A stretch of DNA of 64,000 bases from Marsupella aquatica (lineage: Eukaryota > Marchantiophyta): NCBI GenBank assembly GCA_973895155.1, contig OZ316898.1, positions 14,632,001 to 14,696,000 of the forward strand. The letters are read 5' to 3'. The notes under the pieces are model-generated. The model was not told the DNA's origin, did not search any database, and saw nothing but the letters and a program-made list of their open reading frames with translations. The position numbers and the translations under genes were made by a program. Below, piece by piece: positions 12,364 through 23,846 of this stretch; within the stretch, counting starts at the first letter, position 1; the number at the start of each line of letters is the position of its first letter.

Positions 12364-15300
12364 GGAGAGCTTGTAGGGTGGGTCTACTATTTACTTAGGC
12401 AAATGAGCAGTGAACTATGAGCAAGGCCCCTTGTTTATAGTGGAGCTACAGTGATTGTAGTTTATACTTGTGGAGATGTAATTTTTTCTAATACTCTGGT
12501 GCAGCCAATAGTTAGAGGCCCATGTTGGGGAATGGGATGTTGTGCATGATACTTTTCCACCCTACGTACTATAGTACCTGCTGTTTTTTTACCTACAGTA
12601 CCAATTCTTCTCAAATTTAGGTGAAATCTTCCACCAAAATTTATAAATCAGTAAAAACTTTAGGTGAAAGCTTGCAACTTGTATGGATTTTTGGCTCTTT
12701 GGTCGTGGTCGTGTTTGTCCTTTCGGGACCTCTTTTCCTTTTTGTTCCATTTTTCTTTGTTTCACACTTTTGTGTAAATTGGCTCTCTATACTAACCTTC
12801 TTCAGGTTTTTCCCATGGTTTGTACCCCGGTTTGAGCTGTCGGACAACTTGTCATGTTGTCGGACACGACAACCTTGTACCCTTTATTGGGTCACCTGCC
12901 ATTAGGATCTTGTCAGCTGAGCTTTTTGTTCTTAGAGAGTACTCTATATGAAAGCATGCAACTTGTGATCTCACTTTAGGACATAACTACGGAACAAATG
13001 CGCGACCTTCTACCAATCTCTAGGGAACTAGTGGAAAGTCCATTCCAAAATGGGTTCCAAAATTCCTGGCTTATACTTTGTGTCACATCAGCAATTTCCG
13101 CCACAAACACAAATGACTATGTTTGCGTCAACAAATAAACATGACCCTTTACATTTGCGTAATGCCAGCAGAAATCAAATAGACCCAGGAATGGTAAAGA
13201 CTTCTGAAATTTGAAAATTTACATTCAATAAAGAGTGGAGGAAAAACATAACATCTTGTTCAAAAAGCCAATAAAACTAACAAGATGTCCAATACTTTGG
13301 ACATTTGCCAATTTGAATAACTAAGTTAGTTTTATTCAAAAAGCAAATGACTATGTCCAAAGTCTACAAGGGAAATTTTGTGGGACCAGCTGCCTAATAT
13401 TTACGTATAATATTTGATAGTGATATGTGTTCCCTTTATTTTTCTTTGTTTCATTGCACTAGGAGCTAGAGAAGGAAAGATTAAAAACTCACTGGCAAGA
13501 CCTGTTACTAATTAATGTCATCCTGGATTGTGCAAAAATAAATGAGCATAAAAAATTTGTACCCAACTAACAAAATAGTTTAGAGTGCTAAATATGGGAA
13601 TTTAAGAATGTTATGAGTGTTATGATGTAAATGCTGACTTTGAAGCGTATGCAACATTTTTAAATTAAGAAGTGACAAGATAGGAGAACATGTGTAAGCT
13701 TTCAACAGCATTTCCCAGATGCATGTTTCCATCCATCGCCAATGATATCCATATGATGGGACCGACATCGACTTTGAGGGATGCGCATATCCATTTCGTT
13801 GACCAGCTTTCTCTGCTTGCCTTTCAGTTCACCCCCAGCAAGTGTGGGGTTTGGTCTCCGCATCCTCTCCCTGTCTTGTTCTCCCCTCCCCTCAGTATTC
13901 CCGTTTGGGTCAAGGTTTGGATTGGGCACATGTGGATCTCGGGGGCCTTTGTATGTGAGTTTTGGCAGGGAGCATTATCTCAAGTAAAACAAGTGAACTT
14001 GGCCTGTGCAGGCTACCAGGTATAAGTAAAGCAGAGTCCTGTGAAGAAGGGCCAACCCTGCAAGGTATGCACTATACTAAAGATGTATGGGAAATAGTTT
14101 ATGCACTTTCCCATATGTGCTGTTAGGTCACACACATCGGACTCCTAGATAAGTGCATAAAATTGCTGCCCATTGTGTTAAATGCCCTAGTACTCTAGTT
14201 ATGTGTATACAATGTATACAAGTTCTAAGAGTGACTTCGTATTGTGCTGCGGTTGCACAGCAAACTGTGCATAATTTGACAATGTGGTGTTAGTCGATCA
14301 CATTTGGCAACGCGGTCAAAGATCCAACAACCATCAAACACCATGTGTGCATTTGACACTGCGGTGGTAGTTGATTGCATTTGGCAACTCTGTCGAATGT
14401 CTAACAACCATAGAACATCATACATTTTACAATGACTTTCTCAGGTTGTGAATACTGCCAATAGTGTTATAAGTAGAGCTGACACTAAATGGTATGTCTG
14501 GTGGACCCTGAGGTGCATTGACCAACAAGAGAAAAGTTTTGTTTGGAGGTCCACTAATTATATTTCTCCAAGAACTGACATTCCCAAACTCAATTTAATT
14601 GCGCAAGTACTACTCTGCTAATGTGAAATAACGACTGAAATAACAGAAATCGGGAGGAGGGGTTGTCATCCAAAGGTGGGTGGGACCTACGATAGTAAGG
14701 TGCCCTTTCGAAACAGCAGCTTTATTCTTTCCTCTTTCTCAAAGCATGTTTCTGACTCATCAGTAATAAAGTTACAGCAACCCACTCCCCACTCCCCACT
14801 CCCTCTCCAGACCCGAGTAATAAAGGTCGCCTGAAAGTGGGCAGAATTTGGAGTTACACGACGTTGTGAGAGCACCTACAGTACCTTTCTGTGCAAACAC
14901 AGTTATCTCTCGCAGGCGTTTGAGATCGTGGACGCTTCGCACGGTCGATTGAATCCCAGTTAGTGCTCTATAAGCATATTTACGATGTCTGTTTTCGGGA
15001 CAGAGATCTTGGCGATGACAACTCCTGAAAATATCCGTGACAAAGATATCATATTCTATGGCTACTATGGAAATGGAAATTGGGCCCCACAGAGCATAAT
15101 CCCGTAGACATGTAAAGTGGCCTAAACCTAACATCACTTTTCCCTGTTCTAAAAACGTCCATGATTGTGTTCAGGGGCTGCCACTTGGAGGACCGGTGGA
15201 GCAGAAGGAGCAATGGCCTTACACGTTATGGGCGAGATAAATTCCCAGATGGAGGACACAATAATCTGGAAAGAGTCAGACAATCGAAGTGCTACGATTG

Positions 15301-16681
15301 TGAATAGGGTGCCGGAAAAGAAAATCACCTTTAGAAATGTGCAAGAATATATGGTGAGAGTCAAATCGAGTCCAAATGGCATTTCTGAGGCTCTTGGAGT
15401 TTCTTTCAGGCACTGTCAGTTGAATTCCAATGTTGGTTTGGTAGCTGTGGAAGTCTTTATGGGGTAATGGAAAAGCAAGCGACGACCGAAAAGATGCTTG
15501 GTGCTTTAAAGTTGCCGTAGCTGCAATTTTTCCAACATGTGGAGTTTGCTAGATCTGTGATCTAGGTAGTAAGATAATAGCAGGTGTTAGCTAGGGGTAT
15601 CATCCTTGCATATCTTGCTTCCTGTTGTGACATGATTCGGCCAATGCATTGAAATGAGTTTACTGGTGTTTGCCATGCCTTACGATGCGAGTCAGCTACT
15701 TCTGACCGGGATCACTTTGTTGGTTGTTGCCAACCTCTAGGCTCAGGGGATGGCTGTAGTTTACCTCAATCTACTCGGAAGGGAACAGAAGCTCAGCTCA
15801 TCATGTCAAGCATCTAGCCCAAGATTGTCATTTGGAGGTAAACTTAGCGAAATTTGTGGGCTTGGGTGGTTTGGGGAAATGTGGGCCCGCATTGTCGTCA
15901 TTGCACCTGATCAAACAGATAATCTTTTTTCTTTCGATCTCTAGAAGTGTGAACCACCATTTCGAAGTCCTCAAAGATATACAGAAACAGAGCGAGCTTC
16001 ATAAGCATACCGAACCATGGCAGCTTTGATGTGGAGGTCCTCGTCTGATGCTTACTGAGGCCTTTCCCTATAGTAGTAAAAATCTGCTCTTTTACAAAGT
16101 GATGATGCATATGGAACGAAACCGACTCACTAACAAGAGAAGCCTCCGAGACAACCTGACGTAAACTTACCCCAATAGTACGAGAATTGACTGAGCTGCA
16201 ACGGCTGCATTCAATTTATCAACACAAAATTCCATTTTTACGACTCAGATGCATGATTTTGGCAACAAATGCAGTGTGGCCGCCTTGGAGTGTGAGTCGA
16301 TATTGTGGTTATGTATTATGCTTTATTGTTCAGCAAACATGTACTTGAGTGTAGTCAGGCACGAAACTAAACCTCATTGCTACGCTAATCATCCAAACGC
16401 AAGGAAAACTCGCAATTTCCGTAAAGTTCTGACCTCAGAAACCTGTGCAAATCCTAGTCCTTAAGTTTAGTGATAGCAGTGCACACAATGTTTTGCTGCT
16501 ACTTCAATAGTACGCGTCTTCGAAAGATTCAACAACCGGTACCTCCAAATGGCAATCGAGCCACCAATAAGTAGCTAGCAAATAATCATCGATGAGTGCC
16601 TTCTCGTAGTATAATTATACCACATTAAAACATGCAATACTCATCCAGTGTTCTTCTGCATCAATAAATAATCACTCACTT
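10957..16681. other. Anonymous intergenic DNA
   Basis: No gene could be supported. Small open frames at 14772-15137 (minus) and 15165-15467 (plus) have no recognisable motif. A two-unit tandem repeat (period about 76 bp, shared CATTTGGCAAC and AACAACCAT) lies at 14260-14420. A short inverted repeat (CAATAAAACTAAC / GTTAGTTTTATTC) lies near 13270-13345. Confidence 0.4.
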
Positions 16682-19600
16682 TCAGCTATGTGAATTTATC
16701 TGGACCTTCCAGCCTCTACAACTAGCATGTACTCTTGCAAGAATTGCCATGTAGTCTCCTGACCTGCACTCCATGGATAAAACGCATGTTAACTACACAC
16801 GGTAGAAAGCTTTTTCAAGTCAGTCAACCCACATAACTACAGTTTTTGTGCGTTCGGCCAAGAGAAAAGAAATTGGTACCTGGTTCCGTAGACACTATGC
16901 ACAGCAGCAAGAATAGCATCCTTGGCAGCATCTTGGCGTTTCTAGAAACAAATAAAACTACGATTTCAGTGAGCCCTGTGGCAACTTATGCAATATAACA
17001 ACTATCTGCTTATCACATCTCTACGGCTAATCACCCGTCCCACTGGGCCATTTCAGTGATGTAAACAAGCGATCATTTCCTTTCGTATGTCCCTATACTA
17101 CATAGTAAGTCTCTTAAACCTGTTGCTATCTAAGCTTAAATAAACCGTCAAAGCTTGACAAGAGGACATTGTTAGCTTCCTAACAGTAGTTTACTTTGCA
17201 AACGCACACCATAACAGAGATGATACAAACAGCAAAAAAGAGGAGACAAATAAACCATCATTATTATCCACATTCAAGCGTCTGAATCAGTACATAATAA
17301 ACGTGGTTCACAATCATTTGTCATTGTCCGCAAAATGACAATGTGAAGCCCACAATAGAACGTAATAATGGGAACAATAGTTCCAGAAACCATTGCTAAA
17401 AATTAGAACTCAAATGTTAAAAGAAGTTCCCTAAACACCCAACCCATCAAATACAAAGGTTTCAGGCAACCTTCAAGAGTGGGACGAATTCACATTCACG
17501 AGGTCTTGTAACGTACATGTGCCTCATGGTAAAGTCCGGCATACAAGTTCGCGTAGAAGTAATCAGCTCCCTCGGTGGAATCCACTGCTTGTAGGAGCTG
17601 TGCAGCAACCGATGGGTTACAATGCAGAGATAGGAACCAGAGTAGAGGGTGCAGCAACTTTCTTGAACAGAGTCTGTAGTAAGTGTCCTGAAAGAAATCA
17701 TTCAAGGACCGGACAAAGACACGACCGATAATGTGAAGAACGATAGAAGTACTTTTTCCGTGGATCCCCGGTCTCTGAAAAGGTTGTATATCTCTTTCAT
17801 GATCGGCCTCCTGTCTGGACCAACCTGCAAACAGTCAAAATTGGTTTCTGATATTAACACACTCTGCTCCATGTGAGGTACTTCCCCGGTACTTCAAGGC
17901 AAATAAACTCCTAAAATATAACAATCTGGCCGGACGAGAAGAAACAACAGAAACAACAGAAACAACAGAAACAACAGAGAAAGGCAAGGGCCCTGTTGTC
18001 ATCCCTTTGGACCCTAGCGTTTCTAATGCAAACAATAATTCCTAGATAGACGATTCTCATCCTCCTTTCTAATTAGGCACAAACTACAAAGCACAAGCTG
18101 TCACCCATAAGCATACCGCCAGAAAGCACCGTCGGGCTTGATCAACACCTAGATATTGTGCCTCACACAAAAAACACCATATGGCCTGCGGAAAACATTC
18201 AAGATGTACTGTAAGTATCCTACGAAGAGAAACGGTACTCAAATTCTCGACTTAACTTTTCTCAACGTAGGATTATTCCTTGGTCAAGATCTGCGTTCAA
18301 ATGCTCACAGACTAGTGGGCTTCGTAAACGTCAGTCGTGTTGAGTTTTCTCAGTTAAACATCCAAAACGTCTCCCATTCAATGCTAGAAGTACGATTTTA
18401 TTTTTATCTATTTGCAACTTTGAAACTTACTCCTTTTAACTCATGAGAGGTTACAAAAATTCACATCATGCAGTGAGGAGTCTGGTGGTACAACGATGTT
18501 CTAGCCCTTTGAAAACTTCTCAAGGGCTAATTATTTCCATACACGCGTGTTCCAATTGTGAGTAGTCCACACCAAAGGAAAGTAATACATCTGTCGGATG
18601 AGTTAATCGCTTTTACTGCAAAAGGATATCAACTAGGTCTCGCCGAGACAAGAGCGTGATGCCTGCAAGACACCAGCAACTTATAGCTGACAGTAAATAA
18701 ATGGAGTGTAATGTTTGGAAACCCTCTAACCCTAATCTGACTGGTATTGATGATCCAGTTCAAGAAGTGCTGATACTCTGTTCAGACAAGTCCAAGGAAT
18801 CCTTGTCGAAAACTCGTTTTCCAGCCCTCCAGGTAAGGCATATAGGCTCAGTGCCGATTTGAGATCCTTTTATATTTTCATGTCTGCTGCTCCTGGACAA
18901 GGGTCAGTGTAAGTCGCTTTTGAGTGGCTGCCAAGCTCCTGGGAGAGAAAGATTTCCATGGAGGAAGACTAGCTCTCCTTCTCAATGTTTAATCTTTCAG
19001 ATGGAAAAAAAATATGACTTGTTCTGTGAGGAACGCAGTCGCACTGTCAATTTCCTTCATGCCACATTTGTACATGGCTTGATCCATTTCTAGAGCATCC
19101 GTACCAGTGCCTAAAACGAATTCTCTGCCCTCTTCCCACTTGCAAAATGGAAGGACCTCGCTAAGAGAGCGGATAAAAGCCTTGACTCAAAATTGCACAC
19201 CTGAGACCACAAAAAGACAGCGGCCCTTTGAAAACGTCCAATGGCATATGTTCCAATTGTGAATTCTACCATACGAAAAGGAAGGAATACAGATTGATTA
19301 CACATCCTTACCTCTTCAGTGTCATTGGGATTGACCGCCACGTCATCCCTGAACTGCTTTGCACCCTCCTCAAACCTGCCCAATAAGACCACGACTCCGC
19401 CTTAAAATCCTTGTCAGCAATTGGATTTCAGTCGACACATTCTTAACGTCGCCTCAACAACATTCAAAGAAAGCTTCAAGATCATCTAAGTAGGAAAACT
19501 CAAAGCGCATTAATTACCAGCAATGGACAGTAGCAAGTAGAAGGCCAAACTAAATAAGTACCTGTCGACGTAATACAAGGAGAGCCCTCGCTGCCACAGA

Positions 19601-22355
19601 TCTGGAAGCAAGGAACAACACAAACTGGTGAAATTTAGTCCTATATGTAGCACAATCCGATTATAGAGAGCTCCGCCTCCTTGAAGAGAGAGGGGCAAAG
19701 GAAGGGGAGGAGTGATTTCAATCGAATTGACGGCAAGCACTCTAAACCTGAAGTCTCTACTCTGTTGTAGCCAAAAAGGTCATGAATCCAGAGCTCAATG
19801 TAACAAGCCCTGTCAAATCAGAGTGATTCATCAAGCTACATGCTGATCAAATATGAGCCATACTACTACCATGCGAACTTAATGAATACCACAGATGGCA
19901 GTGACTGAGAGACTAGCTCCAATGCTTCATCAAATTTCTCCAAAAAATATGAAGCATAGTACTACCATGCGAGCTTAGTGAAAACCGCACATGGCAGTGA
20001 CTGAGGGTCTAGCTCCAATGCTTCATCGAATTTCTCCAACGAGCCTTTCACGTCCCCCTGTCACGATCAAGTTTGGCAGACCACGTAAAAAACATTATAC
20101 ATCATCGGATACGAAACATCTGATACGGACTACTAACAAAACCCATGAATTGGTAGTAAGTGGATGATTGAACTCATAATGTGTACAAAAGCACAGAAGT
20201 ACAAACTACTGTGTCACGACGGCTTCTACTCATATCTAGCCAAAACTTCAGCAGCATATGCAACAATAGAACTCAACAGTGCAACCTCGATAAAACAACA
20301 AGGCAGCCACGAGGTACTCTATTATGCTCCTTTTCAAATCCTGCCTGGAGATTCCTACATTGGACGCGAGTATTGGGATTAATTGAAGCTCGTTCTCAGT
20401 CGTTTCTACACAATGGTTCTTGTCTCACAGTGTCCTGTATTGACCGGTACACATGTCCTGACGATGGTCAGGAAATTGACCATCGCCAGGTCATTGCTGG
20501 TCAATGCCAAAGGTCCTGATCGTTGTCTTAAAATGATGCCAGAAAACTTCGTCGACGGAAGAAACCTAACAAATGAATTCTTAAGGGAAATTCGAGGTTA
20601 AGCCATAGAAGTTCATTTTCACTCTTACGAGAGTAAGTTAAGTTTGTCAAGACTTATCTACGGCCATGCAGTGGATCAAAACTAACCATGAAGAAAGAAA
20701 AGAGTAATCCAATTGTAACAAAGTTTACAGAGTTTGTACTGTAAAGTTCACTATGAACGTGAGAGGCTGATTGTGCTTTCAAACTCTTTTTCCACATTCG
20801 ACAACAGCAATGGTGATTTTTTACCGCATTTTGTCCAGGAGACGCTAGGTGCGTCAAAACGAAGCGGAAATGTCGAGGGTATGAGAATTGCAAACAGAAG
20901 ATTTCCAGCCGGGGTTTTGGAGGCTAGCGAGCTCTATCGGGGACAAGAATTGGCAAGAATTTTCAGGCAGAATCGGAAATCACACTGGGATCCAGCGTTC
21001 TAAAAACATCTTCCTTTTTTCTTCCTCCCGCATTTCCGCAACCAAGAAGTACATAGGAATTTGGTATGGATACGAATCCTTTATTTCTACATTGGGCATT
21101 CCTCCAATTTGACTCAAAGAATTTCGTGTAAGGTCTGATAGAACAGTCACCCATCCTGAATTCTCAATTTGAGTAACTTTGCGGGTAGCGTGTAAGCAAA
21201 TTGAGGCCTGCACATCACGTTCCTGCAGCTATAAGGCTCGACAGACTCCACGGGATTCTCAATTCTGTGACAGTAACTACGGTATTGGAAGCTATGTAGA
21301 CTTGCCAGGGAGTGGATAAAAACTGCGACCACGATTCAATAAACGAGCTGCACTCTCTGCTTAGGTGATTTAGAGGGCAATTATCATAAGTAGTGAGTTT
21401 TCCGGTTGAGCAAAGACATCGATTTCTTAAGCGTGCACCAACCTTGTTCTGGAAACGCACCTTAAGATTCAACTGATTCACTCTGAAGCCGTTGACCCGT
21501 CATTTCAATTTCGGTGGGAATTTCTGCACTGAATTGGTCCATCTGGGACGGGGAGGCCGTCAAATTGAAGTTCCAGAAGGTTTATTTGACTTCTGAGAAG
21601 AAAATAAAGTTTCGGATACTCCTGCCTTTGCATTGTAACCCGACCGTACATCATGCTAGTTATATATCTCGAGCGAATGATTATATCAAACAGAGTGTTT
21701 TCTTATTTCCTTCGCACCAGTTGTCTCCTTTACCTTGCACTGGGAGACCACTATTCGAATGATTTATGCAACGACCATAAATCAGTGAAAATCTCATGAT
21801 TGCGGATTTCATTCAGACTGACACAATTGGACACATTATGAGAACGTGTAGTCTAATCTTTGAAAATTCAGGACATAGAAAACCATGGCGAGACAGCACT
21901 GGACGCCAACATTCATAGTCAGTGGTCAGGCTGTGCAAAGGCGACGGCGTGCACACCTGAGAGAAGAGCTGCATTCCCTTCCTCGTGGCCACCATCGCCT
22001 GCTGACGACCCCCCTGGCCTGCCATCGCTGCCATGGCCAAAGCGCCAGTAGCAGCCGCTCCCACCAACCCTGCTGCAATCCACGTGACGGGGATGCTTCC
22101 CAAGACGAGGCCTCGCCTGTTCACACTTGGAAGGCCACCATCGCTGCTTCTTGGTACAAAACGCCCTACAGCTCCACCATTCCTTAGAGAAGAGCCCACA
22201 AATGTCCTTGAGCTGCTGCTGCTTCTTTCACAGCTGATGATATCCCTTTTGCTTGATGAGAATCGGTGCACATTGAACGACGAGCAAGAGAGTCGGAGCG
22301 GCGAGAGCTCGCAACAGACCGTGAGGGTGTGTGCTACTGTAATGGAAGTCACCAT
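16682..22355 (-). CDS. Plastid membrane TPR-like protein, nine exons
   Basis: Nine coding exons join with matching phases: 22355-21957, 20057-19991, 19601-19562, 19375-19312, 18185-18117, 17824-17753, 17597-17517, 16941-16880 and 16763-16682. Together they give 936 nt, a 311-residue protein. Introns follow GT-AG. Residues 1 to about 75 are Ser/Arg-rich like a plastid transit peptide. A hydrophobic Ala/Gly-rich helix follows (about 80-108, T-W-I-A-A-G-L-V-G). TPR-like helices begin G-D-V-K-G-S-L-E-K-F-D-E-A-L-E-L-D-P, then L-W-Q-R-G-L-S-L-Y-Y, F-E-E-G-A-K-Q-F-R-D-D-V, A-I-W-C-F-L-C-E-A-Q and Y-F-Y-A-N-L-Y-A-G-L-Y. I recognise this as the conserved plant TPR family found in thylakoid or plastid membranes; its molecular role is unknown to me. 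No break was seen. The hAT transposon begins 38 bp upstream of the start codon, so the native promoter has been displaced. Confidence 0.88.
17941..17977. repeat. 9-bp microsatellite (GAAACAACA)n
   Basis: Four tandem units lie in the intron between exons 5 and 6 of the TPR gene. Confidence 0.85.
19864..19960 (-). repeat. Tandem partial copy of TPR exon 2 in the following intron
   Basis: This stretch repeats the end of exon 2 plus about 30 bp of intron that lie just upstream in transcript order (19961-20045). It still encodes E-K-F-D-E-A-L-E-L but lacks both splice sites: the GTGCGG donor of the real exon is CTGTGG here. It is an inert exon duplicate. Confidence 0.7.
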
Positions 22356-22385
22356 TGTTGAAAGCCTCCGTCCTAGCGCAGGACT

Positions 22386-22393
22386 CCACTTCT
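22386..22393. repeat. Left 8-bp target-site duplication of the hAT element (CCACTTCT)
   Basis: Identical to 33931-33938 on the other side of the element. Eight bases is the hAT target length. Confidence 0.93.
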
Positions 22394-22442
22394 CCCGGTT
22401 TGACCTTGCCCGTCAAATTGGGCGTTTGAGAGCGGCAAATTG

Positions 22443-22935
22443 ACAACCCGGCACCCGGGTTCGGAAGCAGTCCGGGAAAGGAAACGTCCGGTTCGGGGTT
22501 CGGGTTCGGGAGGAGGTTCGGGAGGAGGTTCGGGTGGGGGTCCGGGTGACTAATCGGGTCCGGGTCCGGGGCGGAGGCGCTCGGTGGGGGCTCGGGGTGG
22601 GGTTCGGGTCCGCTCGGTGGGGGTTCGGGGTGGGGTCCGGGTGCGGCTCGGGTCCGGGAGGAGGAGGTGCGGGGGGTTCGGGTGGGGGTCCGGGTGGAGT
22701 TCGGGTCCGGGTCCGAGGGGTTCGGGTTCGGGAGGTACGGGGGGTTCGGGTGGGGTCCGGGCCCGGGGCGGAGGCACTCGGTGGGGGTTCGGGGTGGGGT
22801 CCGGGTGGGGTTCGGGTCCGGGAGGCCGGGGTGGCTCCGGGTGGGGTTCGGGGTTCGGGGTCCGGTTCGGGGTTCGGGGTCCGGTTCGGGGTTTGGAAGT
22901 TCGGGGTTCGGGATTGAGGCTCGGAGAATTAGGGT
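22443..22935 (+). repeat. Left subterminal G-rich tract (GGTTCGGG-type repeats)
   Basis: About 490 bp of degenerate short tandem repeats built from GGGTTCGGG, GGGGTCCGGG and GGAGGTTCGGG. There are many runs of three or more G on the plus strand, so intramolecular G-quadruplexes are possible. The open frames across it are low-complexity Gly/Arg/Val artefacts. It lies just upstream of the kinase promoter. Confidence 0.9.
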
Positions 22936-22989
22936 TTCTTACGGTTGGAGGATGGGGCCGGCCGGGAAAGGGTCGGGGGCTCGGGAGAG

Positions 22990-22997
22990 GATAAAAG
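22990..22997 (+). promoter_or_regulatory. TATA-like element of the kinase leader (GATAAAAG)
   Basis: It sits in GAGAGGATAAAAGGAG between the G-rich tract and the GGA-rich leader. A related motif, GAGAGGATAAGAAG, lies on the minus strand at about 33160-33173 ahead of the transposase. This supports a shared promoter module. The start site itself is inferred. Confidence 0.45.
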
Positions 22998-23037
22998 GAG
23001 GAGATCCCTCCTCCCCCTCCTCATTTTCGGTTTTGCA

Positions 23038-23152
23038 GAAAGGAGGAGGAGGAGGAGAGGAGGAGAGGAGGAGGAGAAGGAGGAGGAGGAGGAGAGGAGG
23101 AGGAGGAGGAGAGGAGGAGGAGGAGGAGGAGAGTAGGAGAAGAGGAGGAGGA
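23038..23152 (+). repeat. Purine-only GGA microsatellite in the kinase 5' leader
   Basis: About 115 bp of GGA/GGAGA repeats run directly up to a consensus 5' splice site. It may act as an exonic splicing enhancer, which GGA repeats are known to do; that role is inferred here. Confidence 0.85.
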
Positions 23153-23153
23153 G

Positions 23154-23755
23154 GTAAGTGTTTGGTTTTGGTTTTTATTTTTGATTTTTGGTTTATTTTT
23201 GTTTGTTTGTGTTTTGTTTTGTGATTTTTTAAGTTTTCTTTGTGTTTTAAACCCTAACCTTAGAGCCAAATGGAGGGATATAAAGAAACACTTGTACGCG
23301 CACGCTTTGAGCCTCGGTTCGGTTTGCGATACTCCGTACAAGAATTTCTTAATATCACCTTAACAATTTAGTCTCCTTTGTTCATTAAGTAAAACATTTG
23401 CGGAGATAGAGGAATCCATGTACGCATGCTTAGAGTTTCGGCTCGGTCTGCGATACTTTGCATGGATACCACGATTCGCCGAGAATGTTTTTACTTGAAT
23501 TACAAATGAGTGTTAAGTTATAGACACCAAATCACATATGTCGAAGCAGGAATATAACAACTTTGAAAGAAAAGAACACTTTTGTGCGCATGCTTTGAGC
23601 GTCCGCTCGGTCTGCGATATTTCACAACTGTTGTCTTTCTATTTTATTGTTGTTATATAGAAAGGTAATTAAAATCATGTGTGCAATAAAAATACATAAT
23701 GCATGGGAGAAACAAACCGGGAAAAGATAATAACAATACGACTTGTAATTTTCAG
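23154..23755 (+). other. Predicted 5'-leader intron of the kinase gene
   Basis: The donor is GAG|GTAAGTG and the acceptor is AATTTTCAG|G, both close to consensus. The intron is 602 bp and AT-rich. It contains all three left hairpin repeats and a telo-box-like AAACCCTAACC near 23249. The following exon reaches the kinase ATG at 23847. Confidence 0.65.
23283..23638 (+). repeat. Three left subterminal hairpin repeats (L1-L3)
   Basis: Units lie at 23283-23350, 23414-23467 and about 23571-23638. Each has a conserved core of about 31 bases (CATGCTTTGAGC ... CTCGGTCTGCGATA) between arms that pair with each other but differ between units: CTTGTAC/GTACAAG in L1, ATCCATG/CATGGAT in L2 and a weaker GTG/CAC-based stem in L3. 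In L1 the pairing extends outward to about 25 bp with mismatches. Unit centres are about 124 and 165 bp apart, as in the right-hand set. Confidence 0.88.
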
Positions 23756-23846
23756 GTTGGTCGTTGAATCCTTATTGGAAGGATTTTATTTAAATCCCGG
23801 TAAGATCTTGTTCCTCCCTCACATATTCCTTTTGTGAAGGGAAAAC

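Noticed and set aside
14772-15137. 121-codon minus-strand frame and a 100-codon plus-strand frame at 15165-15467
   Set aside because: No motif, no recognisable family, no splice context; could be decayed coding DNA but nothing supports it.
17941-17977. Short regular repeat as a CRISPR-like array
   Set aside because: Pure 9-bp microsatellite without spacers, inside a plant intron.
19027-19120. Candidate TPR exon 5 on the minus strand here (Y-K-C-G-M-K-E-I-D-S-A-T-A-F-L)
   Set aside because: No valid donor and the frame breaks. The true exon 5 was found at 18185-18117 with perfect splice sites and phase.
22534-23224. Several long Gly/Arg/Val-rich open frames in the left G-rich tract
   Set aside because: They follow the short GGGTTCGGG and GGA repeats in every frame; low complexity, no conserved start or motif.
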